From: NIOZ-UU13 sp964653075 | GTDB taxonomy: Bacteria; Planctomycetota; Phycisphaerae; Sedimentisphaerales; Anaerobacaceae | Length of the DNA: 33,608 bases | Direction: 5' to 3' | NCBI GenBank assembly: GCA_964653075.1 | Contig: CAZZAX010000056.1 | Coordinates: forward strand, 1-33,608 | Shown here: positions 26,739-33,608 of the stretch, in pieces | How positions within the stretch are numbered: the first letter of the stretch is position 1 | Layout of the letters: each line of letters starts with the position of its first letter | The notes under the pieces: generated by a model | Told to the model about the DNA's origin: nothing | The model's input: the letters and a program-made list of their open reading frames with translations, nothing else | Databases searched by the model: none | Translations under genes and position numbers: made by a program

Positions 26739-29285
26739 CTAAATTCCTATTGAAGGACTTGTTGTTCCGGCAAAGTCGTACTCTTTACTGCCAATAATCA
26801 CTTTATTGACTGTGAATGTAACCGTACTGCCTCCACCTACCCACTCCGTGCCGAAGCTGATTCCGCCGCTTGCATTTGTCACACCGGAGACAGTTCCACC
26901 ATAACCTCCGCTCCAGGTTCCCTCTACGGTCGCTCCGGCTATATGCAGTCCTGTCGGGTCATTCTGTGTAACTGCAAGACTTGCGGTTACTGTGTACCAT
27001 GTCCGGAAGACCGCTCTCTTGGACAGGCTGACATTGACCCGTATGGGCGGGGTATTCAGGTGGATATAATTCGTCTTGGTTTCAGTGTCCGTACCACCCA
27101 TGCCTGTTACTCTTAAGCTGACTGTGAAATCACCGGTATTATTAAATTTGTACGTGTGAATCGGATTTTGCTCCGTTGATGTTTTTCCATCGCCGAAGTT
27201 CCACCGCCGGCTGGAGACATGCCCTGTTGAAGTGTCGGTGAATTGTACGACCAGAGGGCCGTTGCCGCTTCTTGGTTTTGCGGTAAAGTTTGCAACGGGA
27301 ACTGAGGGCATCGTTAGTTGAATATAGCCTTTCTTTGTTTCGGTATCTGAACCTTTTGGTCCAACTACAGTTAAACTCACTGTATAAGAACCGGTTTCCT
27401 GGTACGTATGAGCCGGGTTTCGCTTGTTTGATGTTGTTCCGTCACCGAAGTCCCACGTCCAGGTTGTAATACCTCCATAAGATGCGGATTCTATAGAAGT
27501 GGTGTAAATGGTTCCGTTTACATGATTAACAAGAGTAGCCGTGCAAGTGGATGTATCGGTAAATTGCACGGTCATAGGTGAATTAATGCTTATCGGCTCT
27601 CTCGTAAAGTCCGCTACAGGAAATGAAGGTTCGAACAGCTTGACAAACCTGTTTTTAGTTATGGTATCCGAACCGTCCGGGCCAGTTACCGTCAAGCTGA
27701 CTGTGTAAGTACGTGCGTCTTTATATGTATGGGACGGATTCGGATCGATTGATGTTGCTCCATCACCGAAATCCCATAGCCAACTATTAATACTTCCTGT
27801 GGATTGACTTATGAATTGTACTGTCGTGTTCTTGGGGGCAATTGTTGGTTCGCCTGCAAACTCTGCTTTAAGGGGTTGAGGTCCTGGCGCCGGCCCAGGT
27901 CCTGGCGCCGGCCCAGGTCCTGGTTTCGGTCCCGGTCCCGGTCCTGGTACAGAAGATGTCCATTGAAGGGCGGCAAAAGCATCTACTATCCCCCAGCCGT
28001 ATCTTATATCCCAGCCTGCTGTCCCCTTATCTTCCGCGGTAAACTCTAAAGCCTCTCTGACTTCTGCAGGCGAAGTGGCATTTCCGTTGGCTATGAGCAG
28101 GGCAGCGACACCGGAGACGTGCGCAGCAGCCATCGAAGTGCCTTCCATAAAGCTGTAGCCCCACGATATTGTTCCGTATCCACTTGTCTTATACGTCTGC
28201 TGTAAAATTCCGTCCCCGTAGTCATCTCCATTCTGGTCAACATTAAGGTCACCGCCGGGAGCCACCAAATCCAGACTGAGTCCGAAGTTGGAGTAATAAG
28301 CCAAACTTTCATTGTAACGAGTGGCCCCGACAGCAATAACATAATCATCGTAAGCAGCCGGATAGCACACACCACCTGTGCCGTCATTACCGGCGGCGGC
28401 TATCAGTGTTACCCCACGGTTATAAGAGTAAGCTATCGCCTGCTCTAAAGCTATTGAAGGCTCACTTCCCCCAAATCCCAGGTTAATCACATGAGCCCCG
28501 TTCTCCGCTGCCCAGATAATACCTTCGGCTATATCGGCATAAGTTCCGGCCCCGCAACTGTCCAACACCTTCACAGGCATCAGATAGGTATTGAAGGCCA
28601 CTCCGGCCGTTCCGATACCGTTATGAGTATTTTGAGCGACGGTTCCGGCTATGTGGGTTCCGTGTGCGGAGACCGAATCATCATTGGGGTGTTCATCGCG
28701 ATTAACAAAGTCATAACCGGCTACAAAGAAAGTGCCGGCCAAATCCGGGGCCTGCTGATAGCTGGTGTTGGAGCCTGCGGGATTTTTTTCGCTGTAATCT
28801 TCGTAGGCGATACCCGTATCAAGAATTGCAACAACCGCCCCTGAGCCGGTGGAAATAGCCCAGGCCGATTCTACGTTAATGCCGCCATAGCTGGTATTGT
28901 ATAGATGCCATTGACGGAAATACAATTCATCGTTTGGCGCCTTCATGGCATAAGCGATATAGTTCGCCTCGGCATACTCGACATTTAGATTTGCCTGATA
29001 AATTTCGACCATGTCGGCCACTGTCTTGCCCTCCGGTGTTCTGAGCCTCCTGAAGCCGGTGTATGGGCTCGTGTAGATAGTGGAGACACCATGGCTCGAA
29101 TTTAAGGTCTCTATTGTTTGTTCCGAAACGGTGGGCTTGAATTTAACAAGAAACTCACCCGGAACGTACAATTGGCCCACACGAGGCAGACCCTGCTCGA
29201 AGATTTGGTTCCCGGATATACTCCCCTGGATTAGGACTGAACCAAGTACAAAAAAGACCAGCGCACCTGAATACAGTTTTTTCAT
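26739..29285 (-). CDS. Secreted S8 subtilase with three PKD domains
   Basis: The 848-residue product starts at ATG with GGGAGGAG 6 bases upstream. It has a signal peptide (about 1-25), a propeptide-like segment (35-115, GEFLVKFKP... VEYAEANYI), and an S8 domain with a complete triad: D156 (AILDTG), H208 (HGTHIAG), S384 (EGTSMAAAHVSG), plus N300 (AAAGND). A Gly-Pro-rich linker (447-471) leads to three PKD domains (about 472-550, 556-657, 662-744), each with W.FGDG and NP.HTY. PKD2 carries an insertion before its WDFGDG. A last Ig-like domain (748-848) contains GATVEGTWSGGY. It should be an active extracellular protease; substrate unknown. It is separated from the PFOR gene by a 427-base divergent promoter region. 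Confidence 0.93.
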   Translation of the reverse strand: MKKLYSGALVFFVLGSVLIQGSISGNQIFEQGLPRVGQLYVPGEFLVKFKPTVSEQTIETLNSSHGVSTIYTSPYTGFRRLRTPEGKTVADMVEIYQANLNVEYAEANYIAYAMKAPNDELYFRQWHLYNTSYGGINVESAWAISTGSGAVVAILDTGIAYEDYSEKNPAGSNTSYQQAPDLAGTFFVAGYDFVNRDEHPNDDSVSAHGTHIAGTVAQNTHNGIGTAGVAFNTYLMPVKVLDSCGAGTYADIAEGIIWAAENGAHVINLGFGGSEPSIALEQAIAYSYNRGVTLIAAAGNDGTGGVCYPAAYDDYVIAVGATRYNESLAYYSNFGLSLDLVAPGGDLNVDQNGDDYGDGILQQTYKTSGYGTISWGYSFMEGTSMAAAHVSGVAALLIANGNATSPAEVREALEFTAEDKGTAGWDIRYGWGIVDAFAALQWTSSVPGPGPGPKPGPGPAPGPGPAPGPQPLKAEFAGEPTIAPKNTTVQFISQSTGSINSWLWDFGDGATSIDPNPSHTYKDARTYTVSLTVTGPDGSDTITKNRFVKLFEPSFPVADFTREPISINSPMTVQFTDTSTCTATLVNHVNGTIYTTSIESASYGGITTWTWDFGDGTTSNKRNPAHTYQETGSYTVSLTVVGPKGSDTETKKGYIQLTMPSVPVANFTAKPRSGNGPLVVQFTDTSTGHVSSRRWNFGDGKTSTEQNPIHTYKFNNTGDFTVSLRVTGMGGTDTETKTNYIHLNTPPIRVNVSLSKRAVFRTWYTVTASLAVTQNDPTGLHIAGATVEGTWSGGYGGTVSGVTNASGGISFGTEWVGGGSTVTFTVNKVIIGSKEYDFAGTTSPSIGI
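27873..27947 (-). repeat. Gly-Pro linker coding repeat
   Basis: Residues 447-471 of the PKD subtilase are PGPGPGPKPGPGPAPGPGPA plus PGPQP. The DNA has near-perfect tandem units (GGCGCCGGCCCAGGTCCT type at about 27888-27920). It forms a flexible spacer between the protease and the first PKD domain and may vary in length between strains. Confidence 0.85.
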
Positions 29286-29353
29286 GACCCGCTCCTCCCA
29301 AAAGCATTTTAAATTAATAGAGTATTAGAATTTCATAAAATTTCTTATACTAC

Positions 29354-29382
29354 ATTATATAAAAATATACCGGTTAAATCAA
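29354..29382 (-). promoter_or_regulatory. Promoter for the PKD subtilase gene
   Basis: On the minus strand TTGATT (29382-29377), a 17-bp AT-rich spacer and a perfect TATAAT (29359-29354) lie about 70 bases before the ATG. The match is 4 of 6 and 6 of 6, so it is the best promoter in the window by eye. Confidence 0.65.
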
Positions 29383-29514
29383 GAGAAATCTGCAAAAAAC
29401 CGGCGGTTTGAGTAGTTTTCGAAGGTGTTTATGAATCCTCCTTTTTCAATAAATTGCAAAACGGACCTTCTGTATGCGATTAAGAAAACAGTTTAATCCT
29501 GACATAATTTTATA

Positions 29515-29543
29515 TTGCTTAATTCGCTGAAAAAGTGTATAAA
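29515..29543 (+). promoter_or_regulatory. Candidate promoter for the PFOR gene
   Basis: TTGCTT (29515-29520), a 17-bp spacer and TATAAA (29538-29543) face the PFOR gene. The -35 box is weak (3 of 6). A leader of about 160 bases would follow. An alternative TATAAT at 29687-29692 lies very close to the start codon. Confidence 0.35.
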
Positions 29544-29712
29544 GGCGATTTTCCGGCGTACCGGGTAGAGACCGATATTAATTGTTTTCTTTACCTTTGC
29601 ATGGCAGTTAATGGGCTTTGTGGGAAGTTCCATAGAGTTCTGGATGGCTGACTGATAGTATGAATTTGGGCAAGCTTGTTGATAGATATAATTTTACAGA
29701 AATGGAGAAAAT

Positions 29713-32700
29713 ATGAAGAAACGCAAAATGGTTACGATTGACGGTAATACAGCGGCAGCATATGTAGCCCACGCTACGAATGAAGTTATTGCAATATATC
29801 CAATTACTCCAAGCTCATCTATGGGCGAAATGGCTGATGCCAAGACGGCCAAAGGTCAGGCTAATATATGGGGAACAATTCCGTCGGTTACTGAGATGCA
29901 GTCGGAAGCAGGTGCGGCTGGGGCTGTGCATGGGGCATTGGCAACCGGTGCTTTGACCACGACTTTCACAGCCTCACAGGGGCTTTTACTGATGATTCCC
30001 AATATGTACAAGATTGCAGGCGAGCTGCTTCCTACCGTTTTTCACATCTCAGCCCGTTCATTGGCCTGTCAGGCGCTTTCGATATTCGGCGACCATTCTG
30101 ATGTGATGACCTGTCGGGAGACCGGCTTTGCAATGCTCTGTTCAGGCAGTATTCAGGAGATAATGGATTTAGCGCTTATTGCTCAACAGGCTTCGCTGGC
30201 CTCTCAGATACCTTTCCTGCATTTCTTTGATGGTTTTAGGAACAGCCATGAGGTTCAGAAGGTTGAGGAATTGACATTTGATGATATGCGAGCGATGATT
30301 GATGATGAATTAGTTGCTTGGCATAAGGCGAGGGCGCTGTCACCAGACCGTCCCATGATTTCCGGCACAGCGCAAAATCCGGATGTGTACTTCCAGGGCA
30401 GAGAGACGGTGAACAAATATTATTTTGCTGCGCCGAAGATTATTCAGGATACGATGGATAAGTTCGCTAAGCTGATAGGAAGGCAATATAATTTGTTCGA
30501 TTATGTCGGAGCGGCTGATGCTGAAAAGGTTATTATTATAATGGGCTCAGGTGCCGAAACCGCTCATGAGACGGCTGACTTCCTGGCCTCAAAAGGAGAA
30601 AAAGTAGGGATTTTAAAGGTACGACTCTACAGGCCGTTCAGCACCGAGCATTTTATAGCAGCCTTGCCGAAAACCATCAAAAAAATAGCAGTATTGGACA
30701 GAACGAAAGAGCCTGGTTCTTTGGGTGAGCCGTTGTATCTGGACGTTCGCACAGCTCTTGGCGAGGCCATGTATGCTGGTAAGACGGCTTTCAAGAAATA
30801 TCCACTTGTTGTAGGCGGACGATATGGACTTGGCTCAAAGGACTTCACGCCTGCTATGGTGAAGGCCGTTTTTGATAATCTCGATGCAACAAAACCCAAA
30901 AATGGTTTTACGGTAGGCATCATTGATGATGTAACGAATACCAGCCTGGATGTTGATGAATCTTTTGAGATTGCCGGTAAAAAACTTTTATCCGGCATGT
31001 TTTTTGGGCTTGGCGCAGATGGTACTGTGGGTGCGAATAAAAACTCTATAAAGATTATCGGCGAGCTAACGGATAATTACGCCCAGGCCTACTTTGTGTA
31101 CGATTCCAGGAAGGCTGGTGCAATGACCACATCACATCTGCGGTTTGGCGAGCAGCTTATCCAAAGGCCTTACCTTGTAAGCAAAGCTGATTTTGTTGCG
31201 TGTCATAATCCAAGTTTCCTGGAAAAATATGATATGCTTTCCGCTGCGCGTCAAGGGGGTACCTTCCTTCTGACCAGCAGCCACGATAAGGATGAGGTGT
31301 GGGACACTTTACCGCAGGAGGTGCAGAAGCAAATAATCGATAAGAAGCTGAAGTTCTACGTTATTGATGCGATCGCGCTTGCCGCCGAGCTTGGTTTAGG
31401 TGCGCGAATCAACGTAATTATGCAAACCGCCTTTTTCAAAATAAGCAATATTATTCCAATTGATACGGCTGTCGAAGCTATCAAAGATGCTATCCAAAAG
31501 ACTTACGGGAAGAAGGGCCAGAAGGTTGTTGAAATGAACTATGCAGCCGTGGATGGCGCACTTGATAAAATCTATGAGGTTACCGTTCCGGGCAAGGTAA
31601 CCAGCAAGATACGGATGCGGCCGCCTATTCCGGAGAGTGCTCCTGATTTTGTCAGGGATGTTACCGGGGAGCTTATAGCACTTCGTGGTGATAAGCTGCC
31701 TGTGAGCAAGATGCCGGCGGACGGCAAATTCCCAACTGGCACGACAAAATTTGAAAAACGCAACATCGCCGTCAATATTCCGCAGTGGGAGCCTGATGTT
31801 TGCATTCAGTGCGGTACGTGTTCTTTTGTTTGTCCACACGCGGCTATAAGAATAAAGGCTTATGACCAGAAGTATCTAAAAGATGCCCCGACATCATTCA
31901 AAAGTGCTGATGCCAAAGGTAAAGACTTTAAAGGTATGAAATTCACCGTTCAAACTGCTCCTGAAGACTGTACCGGCTGTGGTGCCTGTGTCCTGGCCTG
32001 TCCTGCGCAGGAAAAGGATGATAATAAGCAGCCAACAGGTCGAAAGGCAATCAATATGGTACCGCAGGAGCCTGTTCGCGATACTGAACGGGAGAATTAT
32101 TCGTATTTCCTGGCGATTCCAAATACCGATCGGAAGCTCTTCAAAACGGGTAGTGTAAAAGGCAGTCAATTGATTGAGCCGTTGTTTGAATATTCCGGTG
32201 CCTGTGCCGGCTGCGGAGAGACGGCTTACATAAAACTAATGACACAGTTGTTCGGAGACAGGGCGTTGATTGGAAACGCGACCGGCTGTTCATCGATTTA
32301 CGGCGGGAATCTGCCCACGACGCCTTATACGAAAAGGTCGGACGGCAGGGGGCCGGCATGGAGTAATAGTCTGTTCGAGGACACTGCTGAGTTTGCGATG
32401 GGTATGCGATTGACTGTTGACAAATTTAAAGAACGTGCCCTTCTGCTGTTGGATAAAGTGGCGGATAAAGGCTGTGTCGATGTAAAACTGGCGGGAGAAA
32501 TACGAACGGTCACATTGGCGGATGACCCGGCCCAGGATGCTATTGAACAGCAGCGAGTTCGGGTGGATAAACTTAAAGAGCAATGCAAAAAGAGCGACTG
32601 CGCAGATTGTAAGCAGATAGTGGACATTGCCGATTACCTTGTGCGCAAATCCGTTTGGGGTCTTGGAGGTGATGGATGGGCTTATGACATTGGATATGGC

Positions 32701-33312
32701 GGACTGGACCACGTGCTGGCCAGCGGGGCCAATGTTAATCTGCTTGTTTTGGATACGGAAGTATATTCAAATACCGGTGGTCAAATGTCCAAATCTACAC
32801 CAAGGGCGGCAGTGGCCAAATTTGCCGCAGGGGGAAAGCCTACGCCCAAGAAAGACCTCGGACTTCTGGCTATGACCTATGGAAACATTTATGTTGCCAA
32901 GGTGGCGATGGGTGCGAATACGAACCAGACGGTAAAGGCCTTTGTCGAGGCTGAAGCCTATCCGGGACCTTCACTTATAATTGCGTATTCTCACTGTATC
33001 GCCCACGGCATCAATATGACAGCGGGCTACCAGGAGCAGAAGAAGGCCGTTGCCTGTGGTCATTGGCCGTTGTATAGATTCGACCCACAGCTTAAAGAGC
33101 AGGGCAAAAATCCGCTGCAGCTCGATTCGAAGGCTCCTACGGTTGACTTTGAAGAGTATGCTTACGGCGAAAATCGTTATCGAACATTAAAGCAATCCAA
33201 GCCGGAAGTGGCAGCGGCGTTAATCAAACTTGCCGGCAATGATGCAGCCCAAAGGTATGCTCTGATGGAACAGCTTGCAAGTTTGGAGTGCGATGTGAAA
33301 AGTGAGGTGTAA
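29713..33312 (+). CDS. nifJ: Pyruvate:ferredoxin (flavodoxin) oxidoreductase, single-chain
   Basis: PFOR oxidises pyruvate with CoA to acetyl-CoA and CO2 and passes electrons to ferredoxin or flavodoxin; it is an oxygen-sensitive cytoplasmic enzyme of anaerobes. The 1199-residue single chain has the full domain order: the domain I start TIDGNTAAAYVAHATNEV with the YPITPSSSMGE motif, domain II, and two ferredoxin-type clusters, CIQCGTCSFVCP (C697, C700, C703, C707) and CTGCGACVLACP (C753, C756, C759, C763). The proximal cluster uses CAGCGE (C831, C834). The TPP site is GDGWAYDIGYGG (from G986) with DTEVYSNTGGQ, and the last cluster ligand lies in AYSHCIAHGI. Length is normal for NifJ. GGAG lies 5 bases before the ATG. 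A lipoprotein gene follows 43 bases later. It implies anaerobic or fermentative metabolism. Confidence 0.96.
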   Translation: MKKRKMVTIDGNTAAAYVAHATNEVIAIYPITPSSSMGEMADAKTAKGQANIWGTIPSVTEMQSEAGAAGAVHGALATGALTTTFTASQGLLLMIPNMYKIAGELLPTVFHISARSLACQALSIFGDHSDVMTCRETGFAMLCSGSIQEIMDLALIAQQASLASQIPFLHFFDGFRNSHEVQKVEELTFDDMRAMIDDELVAWHKARALSPDRPMISGTAQNPDVYFQGRETVNKYYFAAPKIIQDTMDKFAKLIGRQYNLFDYVGAADAEKVIIIMGSGAETAHETADFLASKGEKVGILKVRLYRPFSTEHFIAALPKTIKKIAVLDRTKEPGSLGEPLYLDVRTALGEAMYAGKTAFKKYPLVVGGRYGLGSKDFTPAMVKAVFDNLDATKPKNGFTVGIIDDVTNTSLDVDESFEIAGKKLLSGMFFGLGADGTVGANKNSIKIIGELTDNYAQAYFVYDSRKAGAMTTSHLRFGEQLIQRPYLVSKADFVACHNPSFLEKYDMLSAARQGGTFLLTSSHDKDEVWDTLPQEVQKQIIDKKLKFYVIDAIALAAELGLGARINVIMQTAFFKISNIIPIDTAVEAIKDAIQKTYGKKGQKVVEMNYAAVDGALDKIYEVTVPGKVTSKIRMRPPIPESAPDFVRDVTGELIALRGDKLPVSKMPADGKFPTGTTKFEKRNIAVNIPQWEPDVCIQCGTCSFVCPHAAIRIKAYDQKYLKDAPTSFKSADAKGKDFKGMKFTVQTAPEDCTGCGACVLACPAQEKDDNKQPTGRKAINMVPQEPVRDTERENYSYFLAIPNTDRKLFKTGSVKGSQLIEPLFEYSGACAGCGETAYIKLMTQLFGDRALIGNATGCSSIYGGNLPTTPYTKRSDGRGPAWSNSLFEDTAEFAMGMRLTVDKFKERALLLLDKVADKGCVDVKLAGEIRTVTLADDPAQDAIEQQRVRVDKLKEQCKKSDCADCKQIVDIADYLVRKSVWGLGGDGWAYDIGYGGLDHVLASGANVNLLVLDTEVYSNTGGQMSKSTPRAAVAKFAAGGKPTPKKDLGLLAMTYGNIYVAKVAMGANTNQTVKAFVEAEAYPGPSLIIAYSHCIAHGINMTAGYQEQKKAVACGHWPLYRFDPQLKEQGKNPLQLDSKAPTVDFEEYAYGENRYRTLKQSKPEVAAALIKLAGNDAAQRYALMEQLASLECDVKSEV

Positions 33313-33355
33313 AGTATGAATACAAAATATGAAATTGGAGGCTAAGGGAAATCAA

Positions 33356-33608
33356 ATGGGCAATAGATTCTCAAAGACATTTTGGTTGGTTCTTGCGACA
33401 GCTTTAATCTTTGCAGGGTGTCAGCGGAAATATAAAGAAGAGGTATTAGAGGTGTTGGCTCGTGGGCCGGATATTGAAACGATTTCTGTTCCGCCTGATT
33501 ATGTGGTTCGAGCAATTGAAGCAGCCGGCGGATGGAACGCCTGGGCCCAAACGAAAGAGCTGCAGCTTGATTGTGTAGTTACTTTTTATCAGCCGGATGG
33601 CAGTTTCT
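33356..33608 (+). CDS. N-terminal part of a lipoprotein (3' end outside window)
   Basis: This frame begins at ATG 33356, with AAGGGA and GGAGG just upstream, and runs off the right edge after 84 codons. Residues 1-22 form a lipoprotein signal (MGNRFSKTFW + LVLATALIFAGC) with a lipobox ending at Cys22, so the product should be lipid-anchored. The mature part has a charged helix, then AIEAAGGWNAWAQTKELQLD and a beta strand (VVTFYQPDG). That pattern is reminiscent of the first strands of LolA-like or outer-membrane lipoprotein-sorting folds, but too little is visible to name it. It lies 43 bases after the PFOR stop, possibly co-transcribed. Confidence 0.75.
   Translation, partial: MGNRFSKTFWLVLATALIFAGCQRKYKEEVLEVLARGPDIETISVPPDYVVRAIEAAGGWNAWAQTKELQLDCVVTFYQPDGSF

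Larger units (their letters stand above)
29286..29712. other. 427-base divergent intergenic region, no gene seen
   Basis: This AT-rich stretch separates the PKD subtilase (minus) from the PFOR gene (plus). It holds one good minus-strand promoter (29354-29382), one candidate plus-strand promoter (29515-29543) and a consensus TATAAT at 29687-29692 without a good -35 box. The plus-strand leader after 29550 would be about 160 bases. I see no convincing ORF, terminator or known riboswitch in it. Confidence 0.6.

Noticed and set aside
33316..33345. Nine-codon ORF (MNTKYEIGG) between PFOR and the lipoprotein
   Set aside because: It contains the Shine-Dalgarno region of the lipoprotein gene and has no ribosome-binding site of its own. 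It is too short to support as a gene, though translational coupling cannot be excluded.

Overview
The window looks like a chromosomal segment of a Planctomycetota bacterium, probably Phycisphaerae/Sedimentisphaerales-like. This is inferred, not computed. The pointers are dockerin-like C-termini of the 'DFAILADYWL' type, a secretin with a Met/Gly-rich insert, giant secreted beta-helix proteins, a NYN/YacP protein next to a TFIIB-type zinc-ribbon protein, and moderate GC with good Shine-Dalgarno sites. I see no tRNA, rRNA, CRISPR array, insertion sequence or phage gene.

Layout. 1-359: the 3' end of a secreted beta-sandwich protein, followed by a strong terminator. 592-1401 (minus): tsaB. 1700-4963: a large secretin (outer-membrane pore). 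5169-14696: a 3175-residue secreted protein with an intact S8 protease domain, three beta-helix cassettes, glycine-rich collagen-like loops, a dockerin-like pair and three Ig/FN3-like repeats. 14881-20895 (minus), read from the right: a subtilase-fold protein whose catalytic Asp is Cys, a secreted metallophosphoesterase, aroA (EPSP synthase) and a divergent aroC (chorismate synthase). 21183-26496: a pyrimidine cluster of pyrR, pyrB, an unrecognised secreted protein, pyrC, then a NYN-domain protein and a double zinc-ribbon protein. 26739-29285 (minus): a third subtilase with PKD domains. 29713-33312: pyruvate:ferredoxin (flavodoxin) oxidoreductase. 33356-end: the start of a lipoprotein.

How the parts relate. 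Core metabolism (last two shikimate steps, two UMP-pathway enzymes with their regulator, PFOR for anaerobic pyruvate oxidation) alternates with exported proteins: three S8-family proteins, a phosphoesterase, a secretin, a lipoprotein and two other secreted proteins. The secretin could be the exit pore for such exoproteins, but no other type II secretion gene is present, so that link is only positional. Well-spaced sigma70-like promoters can be read upstream of the secretin, the pseudo-subtilase, pyrR, the PKD subtilase and PFOR. Bidirectional hairpin terminators close the convergent pairs.

I did not find a clearly new multi-gene system. The most notable items are the apparent AUC start of the phosphoesterase, the AroC lacking its first active-site histidine, the Asp-to-Cys pseudo-subtilase, the architecture of the giant protease/beta-helix protein, and an unknown exported protein inside the pyr cluster.
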